Of a DNA stretch of 64,000 nt, positions 53,144 through 62,163 are shown one piece after another (positions within the stretch are counted from its first letter, which is position 1; each line of letters begins with the position of its first letter). The notes beneath the pieces were generated by a model. It was given only the letters and a program-made list of their open reading frames with translations. It ran no database searches and was not told the DNA's origin. Position numbers and translations under genes: made by a program. The DNA is from CAZLFQ01 sp044229535 (GTDB taxonomy: Bacteria; Pseudomonadota; Alphaproteobacteria; Rickettsiales; Midichloriaceae), in contig JBGASU010000001.1 of NCBI GenBank assembly GCA_044229535.1, positions 186,001 through 250,000 on the forward strand, in the 5' to 3' direction.

Positions 53144-53725
53144 ATGACTAATTTTTTAGAAATAAGGCTGCCTGAGGAGATATCCTTAGGCGCCGTAGGT
53201 GGGCCTGAATACTCCACAGATATTATAATGGCAGCTAGTGGTTACGAGCAGCGTAATATAAATTGGGGGCAGGCGCGGGCGAAATATAACCTAGCACCAG
53301 CCATCAATACATCGGAGCAATTGCAGGATTTGATAAGTTTTTTCAGGGTTTGTAAGGGAAAAGCATTTGGTTTTAGGTTCAAAGACTACTCAGATTATAG
53401 AGTCGATAACCAGCTTATTGGCGTTGGTGATGGTGTTACCAGAGAATTCCAGTTAATAAAAACATACTATAGTCCCGCTAAAGCTGAGCGAAGAATAATC
53501 AGCAAGCCAGTTGAAGGTAGCGTTGAAATTTTACAAGAGCATGTATGCGATTATAAAACAGGTCTGGTGACGTTTAAAAATCCACCAGAAATTGGCGAGC
53601 AGATAATCGCTAGTTTTGAGTTTGATATTCCAGTTCGTTTTGACACAGACCAACTTTTTGCATCGCTTGAAGTTTATGGTAATAACTCTTGGAAAGAAAT
53701 CCCAATAATCGAAATAAGGGTGTGA
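53144..53725 (+). CDS. DUF2460 tail protein, GTA gp12-like
   Basis: A 193-residue protein matching the TIGR02217/DUF2460 family, gp12 of the Rhodobacter GTA and its distal tail counterpart: RLPEEISLGAVGGPEYSTDI, SGYEQRNINWGQARAKYNLA, RVCKGKAFGFRFKDYSDYRV and the C-terminal FDIPVRFDTDQL. The length is near normal (about 200). The next gene starts one base after its stop, preserving the gp12-gp13 pair. Confidence 0.93.
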   Translation: MTNFLEIRLPEEISLGAVGGPEYSTDIIMAASGYEQRNINWGQARAKYNLAPAINTSEQLQDLISFFRVCKGKAFGFRFKDYSDYRVDNQLIGVGDGVTREFQLIKTYYSPAKAERRIISKPVEGSVEILQEHVCDYKTGLVTFKNPPEIGEQIIASFEFDIPVRFDTDQLFASLEVYGNNSWKEIPIIEIRV

Positions 53726-53726
53726 T

Positions 53727-54545
53727 ATGAAAAAAATTACTGAACAATTAAAAGAACATTTGGCTTCAGCGGTTACAACATTGTGTTATTGCTGGAAGCT
53801 CAAATTGCGTAGTGGAGAAGAGAAGGGGTTTACCGATTGTGATAATAACTTGGAGATCGATGGTTTAACTTATCATGCTCATACTGGTTTTAGCCCATCG
53901 GCGATTGCATCTAGCAGCACACTGGCGGTAGACAATTTAGACATAGATGGGATATTGGATAGTGCATTTATTACTGAAGAAGACATTTTATCTGGCGTAT
54001 ATGACTATGCTGAAATTGAAATATTTTTAGTGAATTATAATGACCTATCCATGGGTAAATTGAATTTACGTAAAGGCTGGTTTGGTGAAATAAGCTTTAG
54101 TAAAAACCGATTTACCACAGAGGTTAGGGGGCTTATGCAAGCTTTCTCTAAGAATATTGGCGACTTGTATTCGCCAGTTTGTAGAGCAACGTTCTGTGAC
54201 AAAGCATGCGCTTTAAAAGTTGAGAATTTTACATCGCACGGAGTTGTTAAGAGAGTTATAAGTGATTCCTGTTTTGATGTTGAAGATTTGGCAAAACCGA
54301 ATGGATATTACAACAATGGTTTAATCAAATTTTTTGGTGGGCAGGAAATGGAGATAAAGAGCTTTTATGCAAACCGTATAGAAACGGTAATGCCAATTTT
54401 TAAAGAGGTCTTAGCAGGGCAGGAGTTTGAAATTATTGCTGGCTGCGATAAGCAGTTCAATACATGCATAAATAAGTTTAACAATGCTGTTAATTTCCGT
54501 GGCGAACCGCATGTGCCAGTGGCGGAGAAGTTGATGCTTAGTTGA
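53727..54545 (+). CDS. DUF2163 tail hub protein, GTA gp13-like
   Basis: A 272-residue DUF2163/TIGR02218 protein (GTA gp13, hub of the tail). Landmarks: the N-terminal LATTLCYCWKL-type start (here VTTLCYCWKLKLRSGEEKGF), GLMQAFSKNIGDLYSPVCRA, FCDKACAL and the C-terminal GCDKQFNTCINKFNNAVNFR followed by GEPHVP. The cysteines that hold iron or a disulphide core in the GTA hub are all kept. gp15 should follow directly but is displaced by about 1.2 kb. Confidence 0.93.
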   Translation: MKKITEQLKEHLASAVTTLCYCWKLKLRSGEEKGFTDCDNNLEIDGLTYHAHTGFSPSAIASSSTLAVDNLDIDGILDSAFITEEDILSGVYDYAEIEIFLVNYNDLSMGKLNLRKGWFGEISFSKNRFTTEVRGLMQAFSKNIGDLYSPVCRATFCDKACALKVENFTSHGVVKRVISDSCFDVEDLAKPNGYYNNGLIKFFGGQEMEIKSFYANRIETVMPIFKEVLAGQEFEIIAGCDKQFNTCINKFNNAVNFRGEPHVPVAEKLMLS

Positions 54546-54622
54546 TTCTTTGGATTCGAAGAATCAGCTAAGGTGTGCTAATTTTTGCTAAGAGCACCTT
54601 ATGGGCGCAAAAATCCAATCTT
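54543..54622. repeat. Dispersed palindromic element, copy F (partial)
   Basis: It contains the tag GGATTCGAAGAATC on the left (54552-54565), then AAGGTGTGC with a partly matching GCACCTT (54594-54600) and the inner TTTTTGC/GCAAAAA pair. It follows the gp13-like stop directly. The gap 54546-54919 holds only such elements. Confidence 0.6.
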
Positions 54623-54634
54623 TAAAAAAATCTT

Positions 54635-54689
54635 ATTCTTTACCTACGACCAGGGGGCGAGCCGAAGGCGAGGGGAGTAGGTAAAGAAT
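54635..54689. repeat. Inverted repeat with 13-bp arms and G-rich loop
   Basis: ATTCTTTACCTAC (54635-54647) and GTAGGTAAAGAAT (54677-54689) are perfect complements around a 29-base loop, CCAGGGGGCGAGCCGAAGG and onward. Arms and loop sizes match those of the 922-972 element although the arm sequences differ. Confidence 0.75.
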
Positions 54690-54718
54690 TAAACTTTTAA
54701 GAGTGCGCGCTTCGCTTT

Positions 54719-54755
54719 AAATAAAAAGCTCCCGGGGGGTGGTCGCTTTTTATTT
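54719..54755. repeat. Inverted repeat with 11-bp arms
   Basis: AAATAAAAAGC (54719-54729) and GCTTTTTATTT (54745-54755) flank TCCCGGGGGGTGGTC. The T-rich right arm could act as a terminator for the gp12-gp13 unit. Confidence 0.7.
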
Positions 54756-54794
54756 GTTTCAAGCAGTACATATCTTCTTCTCACTTATAGTCAT

Positions 54795-54857
54795 TCCCAC
54801 GTATGTGGGAGTCTAACCTTTCTTAAACAAGAAATTGATCTCCGCCTCCGCGGAGAT
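54795..54857. repeat. Two small hairpins
   Basis: TCCCAC-GTAT-GTGGGA (54795-54810), in the context GTCATTCCCACGTATGTGGG common in Rickettsiales intergenic DNA, and ATCTCCGC-CTCC-GCGGAGAT (54838-54857). They lie about 60 bases before the next gene. Confidence 0.65.
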
Positions 54858-54919
54858 GACAAGAATTTTTAGATTTGTGATGTCTGGTTTTTGGGGTAGG
54901 GTTGATATAAACATATTTT

Positions 54920-55531
54920 ATGGCATATATGGAAATATTAGTTGCAATAATTGGTATAATTGGTGTTGTTATTGGATCTCTTTTAGATAGATGGCATAGG
55001 AAATTTGAGCAAAAAGAAGAATATATTGCAAATGCAAAAGTAGTTCAACTTATGTTGATCAAACAGTTTAATGAATTTGAAAATGTCCGAAAGCATTTTA
55101 GTAAATCTATGAGTAAAGAGAATAGGTTTTGGGAGTTGCAATCATGCTTAATCTCAGAAACAGAATGGAGATTATCAAAAGAAGACCTAGTCCATATTGT
55201 TGGGGACAGCAATGAAGAAATTACAAATATAATTTATGACATCATATTTGTAGATAAGAAATTTAAAGATCTGCTTTTAGCAATAGATGATCACCATAGA
55301 TTTCGAGAACCAATACTTCAAAGAACTTTGAAAACAGGAGTTCTAAATATATCTGAAGGCGAGAAAGAAGAGCTTATAAGGTATGTTGAGGCTATCGATG
55401 ATAGAATTAACAAGTTAGATTTTCAGCCAGTATGTGAGAAACTTCATAATTACTTGAAGAAAAAATTTCCAAAGGAAAAATTCCTACAATACGCAATTAA
55501 AGATTTAAATACAGACCAACTCCCAAAATAA
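54920..55531 (+). CDS. Orphan N-terminally anchored protein inside the GTA region
   Basis: A 203-residue protein with one N-terminal hydrophobic segment (about residues 4-22, MEILVAIIGIIGVVIGSLLD) followed by a basic patch and a long, charged helical domain (EQKEEYIANAKVVQLMLIKQ and onward). No family is recognised. It separates gp13-like from gp15-like genes and is flanked on both sides by palindromic elements, so it is probably an insertion rather than a GTA part. Confidence 0.6.
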   Translation: MAYMEILVAIIGIIGVVIGSLLDRWHRKFEQKEEYIANAKVVQLMLIKQFNEFENVRKHFSKSMSKENRFWELQSCLISETEWRLSKEDLVHIVGDSNEEITNIIYDIIFVDKKFKDLLLAIDDHHRFREPILQRTLKTGVLNISEGEKEELIRYVEAIDDRINKLDFQPVCEKLHNYLKKKFPKEKFLQYAIKDLNTDQLPK

Positions 55532-55615
55532 TTTGTCTAATTTTTTTTCTGGGGGTGGTGTATTACAAAAATTATTTCGCTCGTATCAACTACTACAAAC
55601 TCTTAGCATCCAGCC

Positions 55616-55706
55616 AGAAGAATAAATTATGTGCGGGCGGGGACGAATTTGCCCGCGACGCGGCTTTAAAGCAAATTCGGCGCATATAATTTGTGATGAA
55701 GGCAAG
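55616..55706. repeat. Dispersed palindromic element, copy G
   Basis: AAATTATGTGCG (55624-55635) and CGCATATAATTT (55681-55692) pair with one mismatch; the inner GAATTTGC and GCAAATTCGG also pair. It is nearly identical to copy C at 18549 over the arms and flanks (GAAGAATAAATTAT and TTTGTGATGAA), 37 kb away. Confidence 0.8.
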
Positions 55707-55725
55707 TACAATAAGAAAACACTAG

Positions 55726-55748
55726 ATCATCGGGTAAAGCCCGATGAT
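55726..55748. repeat. Hairpin ATCATCGGG-TAAAG-CCCGATGAT
   Basis: A perfect 9-bp stem with a five-base loop lies 35 bases before the gp15-like start codon. It overlaps the ATG at 55744, another reason to prefer the start at 55783. Confidence 0.75.
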
Positions 55749-55782
55749 GACAAAAATTAAAACAACAAAACAAGGTAAAAAT

Positions 55783-58700
55783 ATGGCTTCGATAATTTTT
55801 AGCGCGGCAGGAAGTGCCGTGGGCAGCACTTTAGGCAGTGCTATTGGTGCAAACATAGGCATGCTGGCTGGAAGTTTTGCGGGCAGGTTTGTTGACCAAA
55901 AACTCTTTGGTCAATCGCACCTCTCATCCTCACAAGGCGCAAGGCTAAAAGACCTGAGCATCCAAAGTGCATCATACGGCCAGATGCTTCCTATCATCTA
56001 CGGCACTACTCGTGTTGCTGGTAACATCATCTGGGCGCAGCCAATTAAAGAAACTCCGCACATCCAAACACAAAATATGGGTGGTAAAGGGAGTAAAGTA
56101 ACGCACTCACGAACGGAATACAGCTACGCGGCAAACATTGCTATTTCGATTTGTGAAGGGGTCATTTCAGAAGTAACACGCATCTGGGCGAATAATAAAC
56201 AAATCGATTTATCGAAATACACAATCCGCATTTACAAAGGTACAAATGACCAGATGCCAGATCCTCTTTTGGAATCCATCCAAGGTGTTGGAAAAACGCC
56301 AGCATACCGTGGGCAAGCATATGCTGTATTTGAAGATTTTCCATTAGCTGAATTTGGCAACCACATCCCAAATTTCAACTTTGAAGTAAAACGTAGAGTA
56401 GTTACCGACGGTCAAGAAAACGTTGAAGAGATGATCGAATCGATTGTAATAATTCCTGGTAGTGGTGAGTATGTCTACGATACAATAACTCAGCATAAAA
56501 TCCACGGCAATTACATCGCAGGTAAATGGCTTCAAGCTGGGCCTCAAATGCCAATAAATCAACATACCAGTTTTGGTAAAGCCGATAGCTTGGTATCGCT
56601 AGATCAACTTAAAACAACTCTACCAAACATCAAATGGGCGGCACCAGTTGTTACTTGGTTTGCAAACTCAGTTGATGCAAAAGATTGCGAAATTTTACCA
56701 GGTGTGGAGTATCAGTCTGAATCAACTGTTGTGCCAGACGCTTGGGGTGTTGGATGTTATACTAGGACTACTGCTAGGCTTATAACCCAAGTGAATCAAA
56801 AACCAATCTATGGTGGTACAACAAATGATAAAAGCATTTTACGCTATTTGGATGAGCTGTCAGCGCGCGGCTATAACAAAATGTTTTATCCAATGTTTTT
56901 TGTCGACTCGCTAAATAAACCTTGGCGCGGTAGAGTTACGGGGTCAGCAAAAGAAGTGCGAGAATTTTTCACTAAACCAAATGGCTATAACAATTTCATT
57001 TTACATTATGCAAATTTGGTTAAAGGCAAAGTTGATGCATTCGTAATTGGCTCTGAACTTATCGGGCTTACCAAAGTAAAAGATGAAAATAATCAATTTC
57101 CAGCAGTGCAAGAGCTAGTAAAGCTTGCCTACCAAGTTAAAGAAATTTTAGGAAAAGATGTAATCGTAACTTACGCCGCAGACTGGAGTGAATACCATCA
57201 TGCTGAAGGTGGGTGGTATAATCTTGATGACCTTTGGGGGTGTGATGCAATCGATGTCATTGGCATCGATGCTTATTTCCCACTTACCAATAATCAAGAA
57301 TCAACTTATGATGCCACAGAAATTATGAAAGGCTGGCAGTCGGGTGAGGGGTATGACTTTTACTATGACTCTGACAAAACCCCGAAAGCTTTAGGTGCAG
57401 CATTTGCATGGAAAAATTTAGAATGGTTTTGGGAGAACGAGCATATAAACCCAAATGGTGAGAAAACTAAATGGCAGCCAAAATCTAAAAAAATTTGGTT
57501 TACCGAATATGGTTTTCCATCGGTTGATTGCTCCTCAAATCAGCCAAATGTCTTCCACGATCCAACAAGCATAGAATCACACTTTCCAAAATATTCTAAA
57601 GGAAATATGGATCTTAAGGCGCAGCGTGCTGCAATCTATGCGACCGAAAAGTTTTGGCAAAATTCTGAAATGGTAGAACGTAAATTCTTGTGGACGTGGG
57701 ATGCTCGCCCATACCCATATTGGCCAGATTATTTAAATACTTGGAGTGATGGTGGAGCATGGATGTTCGGCCATTGGGTACAAGGTAAACTAGGGGTATC
57801 AAGTTTGGGTGCAATTCTCTCAGACATATGTCAGCGCGCAAAATTAGAGTCTGCAGATTTTCAAACCAATAACCTTACAGATGGAGTAGATGGGTTTGTG
57901 ATTGATCATCAGGCTACGATAAGAAAATCAATAGAAACTCTGCAACATGGTTTTTTCTTTGATGTCGTTGAGAATAATTCAGCCATTAACTTTCTACCTC
58001 GATCAGAGAATAAGCCAATCAATAAAATTGATTCTGATAAATTAGTTGCAGATAAGACGGATTTGATCTCAATAAAACGCATTCAAGAAATTGAGTTAGC
58101 AAAGAAAGTGGATATAAATTTCATAAATCTTTCAAAGCAATTTCAAGTTGGTAATCAGCACTCAATACGTCAGGCAACTGCAAGTGAACAAAAGCTTACA
58201 TTAAATTTACCAATAGTTATGAATGAAACATTAGCTGCTAAAATTGCCGATGTTACTCTTTATAATATTTGGATGGAGCGCAATCGATATAGCTTTTCAT
58301 TGCCTATTGAATATAGCTACTTATCACCATGCGATATTTTAGAACTTACAATCGATGATAGAAAGCACATCATGAGAATTACAGATATACAACTTGGCAA
58401 AAACTTCATGCTAAAAGTTGAGGGGGTCGCAGAAAACCAAGATATATACAAATCAACTTCGAATTATAAAAATGGAGATGAAAATTATTTAGAAGATCCA
58501 ATTGCTAAAACCCATTTTGAAATTTTAGATATTCCAATTCTACCTTGGGAAATGCCTACATCGCAGGCTAGGGTGTTTATTGCTGCATGTGGGTTTGGTA
58601 GGAATTGGTCGGGTTGCGAGGTGTTTGCTTCACTCGATCCAAATAGTGCCTATGAGAACATGGATAGAATTCAAAATTCTGCCACTATGGGTTATGTTGT

Positions 58701-59382
58701 AAATAAATTAGATTCAGCCTCACCACATTTTATTGATTATAAAAATAAAATAATTGTAAATTTAGTGCATGGTGAGCTTCATACGATTAGCGAAAAACTT
58801 TTTACTTCAGGTGGAAACGTTGCGTTAGTAGGTAATGAAATCATTCATTTCAAAGAGGCTAAGTTAATTGCGCCATTCCAATATGAAATTTCTGTTTTTG
58901 CCCGAGGCAGGCAAGGAACAGAGCATGAAATTTATAATCATGTTGAAGGTGAGCGTTTTGTATTATTAAACTCAGCAATTCAAAGAGTAGAGTTACCAAA
59001 TAGTTTAATTGGCCAAAAGCGTTATATAAAAGCCATCACTATTGGTGAAACATTAAATAGCGCAGAACCAAGAGAATTGAACTATAATGGTGAATTTTTA
59101 AAGCCGTTCTCTGTGGTTAATGTTAAATATGATGGCTCTAAGTTGTCTTGGAACCGCCGTACTAGATATAATACCTTTTTACTAGATGGTGTCGATGTTC
59201 CATTGGGTGAAGAGTTAGAGAAATATTCTTTAGAAATACCAAGTCAGAGCAGTAATATAACTACTTCTCAGCCTGAAATTACAATACCAATCTTAGATTC
59301 AGCGGTACAAATATCTCAAATCTCTTCTACAGGACTGGGCAACCCAGCTACATTATTTAACAAAAGTTTAACAATTTCTTAA
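55783..59382 (+). CDS. GTA gp15-like tail tip protein (TIM-barrel domain)
   Basis: A 1199-residue protein from ATG 55783 (AAGGT upstream; MASIIFSAAGSAVGSTLGSA resembles the usual MATLVLGAVGSAIG start). The Gly/Ala-rich N-terminal segment is followed by QMLPIIYGTTRVAGNIIWAQ, the tail-protein domain, a glycoside hydrolase-like TIM barrel (about 415-690, with KVDAFVIGSELIGLTKVKDE, VTYAADWSEYHHAEGGWYNL and WFTEYGFPSVDC) and a C-terminal tail-J-like domain. It is close to full length and undamaged, so the GTA tail function may be retained. The regulatory array of the next gene lies inside its last codons. Confidence 0.92.
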   Translation: MASIIFSAAGSAVGSTLGSAIGANIGMLAGSFAGRFVDQKLFGQSHLSSSQGARLKDLSIQSASYGQMLPIIYGTTRVAGNIIWAQPIKETPHIQTQNMGGKGSKVTHSRTEYSYAANIAISICEGVISEVTRIWANNKQIDLSKYTIRIYKGTNDQMPDPLLESIQGVGKTPAYRGQAYAVFEDFPLAEFGNHIPNFNFEVKRRVVTDGQENVEEMIESIVIIPGSGEYVYDTITQHKIHGNYIAGKWLQAGPQMPINQHTSFGKADSLVSLDQLKTTLPNIKWAAPVVTWFANSVDAKDCEILPGVEYQSESTVVPDAWGVGCYTRTTARLITQVNQKPIYGGTTNDKSILRYLDELSARGYNKMFYPMFFVDSLNKPWRGRVTGSAKEVREFFTKPNGYNNFILHYANLVKGKVDAFVIGSELIGLTKVKDENNQFPAVQELVKLAYQVKEILGKDVIVTYAADWSEYHHAEGGWYNLDDLWGCDAIDVIGIDAYFPLTNNQESTYDATEIMKGWQSGEGYDFYYDSDKTPKALGAAFAWKNLEWFWENEHINPNGEKTKWQPKSKKIWFTEYGFPSVDCSSNQPNVFHDPTSIESHFPKYSKGNMDLKAQRAAIYATEKFWQNSEMVERKFLWTWDARPYPYWPDYLNTWSDGGAWMFGHWVQGKLGVSSLGAILSDICQRAKLESADFQTNNLTDGVDGFVIDHQATIRKSIETLQHGFFFDVVENNSAINFLPRSENKPINKIDSDKLVADKTDLISIKRIQEIELAKKVDINFINLSKQFQVGNQHSIRQATASEQKLTLNLPIVMNETLAAKIADVTLYNIWMERNRYSFSLPIEYSYLSPCDILELTIDDRKHIMRITDIQLGKNFMLKVEGVAENQDIYKSTSNYKNGDENYLEDPIAKTHFEILDIPILPWEMPTSQARVFIAACGFGRNWSGCEVFASLDPNSAYENMDRIQNSATMGYVVNKLDSASPHFIDYKNKIIVNLVHGELHTISEKLFTSGGNVALVGNEIIHFKEAKLIAPFQYEISVFARGRQGTEHEIYNHVEGERFVLLNSAIQRVELPNSLIGQKRYIKAITIGETLNSAEPRELNYNGEFLKPFSVVNVKYDGSKLSWNRRTRYNTFLLDGVDVPLGEELEKYSLEIPSQSSNITTSQPEITIPILDSAVQISQISSTGLGNPATLFNKSLTIS
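59357..59382 (+). promoter_or_regulatory. Array of three TTAA half-sites at 11-bp period
   Basis: TTAA at 59357, 59368 and 59379, each separated by seven bases, embedded in the last codons of the gp15-like gene. The text TTTAACAAAAGTTTAAC resembles TTTAACAAAAGCTTAAT of the 7155 array. A perfect TATAAT (59405-59410) follows, 31 bases before ATG 59442. Confidence 0.6.
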
Positions 59383-59441
59383 TATTAGTGAAACATATCC
59401 ACCATATAATGGCTGTTCAAATCATACATAGGGGTTTATTC

Positions 59442-60782
59442 ATGCATAATGTAGATAATAGAAGAAATGTAGTTGTTCCAGCGTTGCATGCTTTAATGGT
59501 GCCAGATGATTTGAATGATGATGTTGTTAATGGAGTAAATTCAGGAATAGGGCTCACTTCAGAAAAATATACCAAAATAGCAACACAAGTATCTAATGCT
59601 AACACTCAAAGACTTCATATGATTAGGCAGTTGATAGCCGCTAACCCAAGTGTACTTACCGAAAGATTTTGTGGTGACCTTCCAATAGAATGGGCGGTTC
59701 GACATGGTGATAGTCAAATGGTTACTCTTTTATTGCCGTTCTATCCTGATTTGGCCGCTTTATCAATACAGGATCCACTGACAGGAGAAAAAACTTCTTT
59801 GTTATGCTATGCATTAGAAATGCTGAGACAAAGTGGTTTTAGAACAATCGCCCAAGATATCATTGCTAAAGCAAACAGTTTGGAAGCTTTACTAGTACCA
59901 GATAGTTCTTTTAAAGAGAATTGCCCAGACTTGCCTGTGATAAGGCAATTAAGAGTCGGTAAAGTAGCTGTTCTAATCAATAATAATGGTAAGTTAAATA
60001 AAATCTCAGGGAATCAACTACCAATCGAGCTGGCATTAAAGCACGGTGATACAGATATGTTTTTAGCTTCATTACCTTATTACAGGGAAGAAAGAGCGCG
60101 CTATCAGGAACTTAGCATTCGTGGTCAAAAAACTTGGCCAGCAATGGCTTTAGAAAATGGGTATAATGGCATTTATAACGCTATGCAGAGAGACGAAAAC
60201 ACTTTTGGGTTTGGTTACTTAGCTTATGACTTAAGGAAAATGAACTTTAGAGTAAAAAGTGCATCTTGCCAAGGAATTGTTGACCAAATACAGCGAAATA
60301 AACGTTACACAGCACCTATATCTGTTGCATTGCATAAGGGTGAATATAAATGTGCTTGGAGATGGTACCAAGAAGATAATTACAATAAATGGACTGTTAC
60401 TAATGCTGTTAACTTTGTTACAAGCAAGAGTTTTGTTGATCGCGCCAAAATTGATTTGAATAATCTATTAAATAACAATGTAGGTCATGCATTACAATTA
60501 TGTGGGAAAGTCGCAGCTATGCAAGTCCCGTTGTGTGCAGCTGTTATTTTTAGTAATGCTTATGACAACTATTTAGGTCATTTAGGAAGCACAGCCCTAG
60601 ATGTATATGGGCTTATGGCGACGCACGGCATTCTTATGTTATCTGCTTGTTTGTTAAATGCCGATTTAAAAGCTGATTTTTCTAAGCAAAGTGTAGCCAC
60701 AGTAGCTTTATATATGTCTGCGCTTTTAACATCTTCTGTGTTTCCAAGTTATGTAGATACGGTTAGATCTCTAGTGGTATAA
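59442..60782 (+). CDS. Ankyrin-like protein with C-terminal membrane segments
   Basis: A 446-residue protein. ATG 59442 is chosen because AGGGG lies seven bases upstream and because the earlier ATG 59409 would overlap a TATAAT. Residues about 40-260 hold degenerate ankyrin-like units (LPIEWAVRHGDSQMVTLLLP; LPIELALKHGDTDMFLASLP), each with a following YP/YY loop. The C-terminal ~90 residues have two to three hydrophobic segments (AAMQVPLCAAVIFSNAY, MATHGILMLSACLL, VALYMSALLTSSVF). No signal peptide is seen. A membrane-attached ankyrin protein exposed to host cytoplasm is plausible. Confidence 0.7.
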   Translation: MHNVDNRRNVVVPALHALMVPDDLNDDVVNGVNSGIGLTSEKYTKIATQVSNANTQRLHMIRQLIAANPSVLTERFCGDLPIEWAVRHGDSQMVTLLLPFYPDLAALSIQDPLTGEKTSLLCYALEMLRQSGFRTIAQDIIAKANSLEALLVPDSSFKENCPDLPVIRQLRVGKVAVLINNNGKLNKISGNQLPIELALKHGDTDMFLASLPYYREERARYQELSIRGQKTWPAMALENGYNGIYNAMQRDENTFGFGYLAYDLRKMNFRVKSASCQGIVDQIQRNKRYTAPISVALHKGEYKCAWRWYQEDNYNKWTVTNAVNFVTSKSFVDRAKIDLNNLLNNNVGHALQLCGKVAAMQVPLCAAVIFSNAYDNYLGHLGSTALDVYGLMATHGILMLSACLLNADLKADFSKQSVATVALYMSALLTSSVFPSYVDTVRSLVV

Positions 60783-60789
60783 TTATAAT

Positions 60790-61950
60790 TTAAACCCCGC
60801 TAGCGTACTTCATAAATAACTTTTTAAGCGGGGTTATTTTATTTACTATACTAAGCCCTTTGCGGCGCAGGAATTTTACTGGAACAAAGTTATTTGAAAA
60901 TAATGAGTTTAGTCCATGTGTGGATTCTATCATCATATTGTTATCAAAAGTTCTGCTCTTTTCATATTCATCTAGCATTAACGATGAGCAAATATCCAGC
61001 CCAAGCTCGTGCTGATTTTTAATCAATTCAGCAAGCTTATCACAATCACGAATACTTAAGTTCAACCCTTGTCCAGCGAGAGGATGAATTGCGTGTGCAG
61101 AATCTCCAAGTAAAACAAACCTTCCATTATAATATTTTTTAGCATGTACCAGCTCTAATGGAAAAGTTGCTACTTCGCTTGCATAATCTATTTTCCCTAA
61201 ATCTTCCCCAAACCTATCTTGTATTGATTCCAGTAATGTAGTCTTATCTAATTGTTTTATACTTGGCCAAATTTCTTTCTCAATTGACCAGACTATGGAT
61301 GATGTAAAACCGTCTTGCTTTGGCAATATACCAAAAGGGCCAGTCGGTAAAAATCTTTCAATTGCACATCCTTGGTGATTTATCTCATGTTTAATATCGC
61401 ACACTAAAGCATATTGTTTATAGTCATGCCTAGATGTTTCAATTTCAAGTTTGTTACGAATTTCGGAATTTTTTCCATCTGCTACAATCACCATTTTTGC
61501 TTTAAATTGTTCTGTCGAAGTATTTACGTATCCAAAATGCTGATCTTGTTTAATTTCTTTTATGTTTAGGTTGTCTAATATCTCTATGTCCTTAGAATTT
61601 TCCAAAAGCTCTTTATGCAAAACATGCTCTTCAACCATGTAGCCGAAGTTATTTAAGTCGATATCTTTAGGATTAAATTCAAGATAATCATTAGACATTG
61701 CATCCATGACTTTAATGCTTTTTATCTCTTGTCCTAATTTGGAAAAATCTTTTATCGCGTTATGTTTGTTATAGATATCACAAGATGCTTTAGCAATGGC
61801 AAGCAACCTAGAAGGTTCTCCTGATTTTTTCTCAATATTTAATTTTCTTTTTTCTAATACTATTACGTTCAGCCCTATATTTTTCAGCATCAACGCGAAG
61901 GTTAATCCTACGTATCCAGCACCAATAATTATGACGTCGTATTGTTTCAT
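60790..61950 (-). CDS. UbiH/UbiF-family FAD-dependent hydroxylase
   Basis: A 386-residue flavoprotein monooxygenase of the ubiquinone pathway. The FAD-binding IIIGAGYVGLTFALML (GxGxxG), the later VIVADGKNS (DG motif) and VLLGDSAHAIHPLAGQGLNL (GD motif) are intact. It hydroxylates a ring carbon of a ubiquinone precursor; which position (UbiH, UbiF or UbiL) cannot be decided. A 9-bp inverted repeat (60793-60801 with 60827-60835) within its last codons may terminate the converging gene, with low certainty. Confidence 0.88.
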   Translation of the reverse strand: MKQYDVIIIGAGYVGLTFALMLKNIGLNVIVLEKRKLNIEKKSGEPSRLLAIAKASCDIYNKHNAIKDFSKLGQEIKSIKVMDAMSNDYLEFNPKDIDLNNFGYMVEEHVLHKELLENSKDIEILDNLNIKEIKQDQHFGYVNTSTEQFKAKMVIVADGKNSEIRNKLEIETSRHDYKQYALVCDIKHEINHQGCAIERFLPTGPFGILPKQDGFTSSIVWSIEKEIWPSIKQLDKTTLLESIQDRFGEDLGKIDYASEVATFPLELVHAKKYYNGRFVLLGDSAHAIHPLAGQGLNLSIRDCDKLAELIKNQHELGLDICSSLMLDEYEKSRTFDNNMMIESTHGLNSLFSNNFVPVKFLRRKGLSIVNKITPLKKLFMKYASGV

Positions 61951-61960
61951 TCTATCACCT

Positions 61961-62035
61961 CGTCATCGCGAGGACGAAGCGATCCATCCTTTAAAAAAGC
62001 GAGTACTGGATTGCTTCACTGCATTCGCAATGACG
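61961..62035. repeat. Rickettsiales-type palindromic element
   Basis: CGTCATCGCGAGGACGAAGC and onward (61961-61986) pairs imperfectly with TGGATTGCTTCACTGCATTCGCAATGACG (62007-62035). The form GTCAT(T/C)GCGAGGACGAAGC...GCAATGACG is a well-known repeat type in Rickettsia and related genomes. It lies between ubiH-like and SDR genes. Confidence 0.75.
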
Positions 62036-62163
62036 CTTTAATTAGTATATTTGCATTCTATTCCATTTTCAAAAGTTAGGCTAGATAAGTTTGTATTCAT
62101 ATTATTCTTTAATTGCTTTTTTAATCTGCTAAACTTTTATTATAAATAAGCATATCTTTTATA

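Noticed and set aside
60793..60835. Strong terminator between the ankyrin-membrane gene and ubiH-like gene
   Set aside because: The 9-bp stem has a 25-base loop and lies in the last codons of the ubiH-like gene; it was not listed separately because it is equally well explained as coding sequence.
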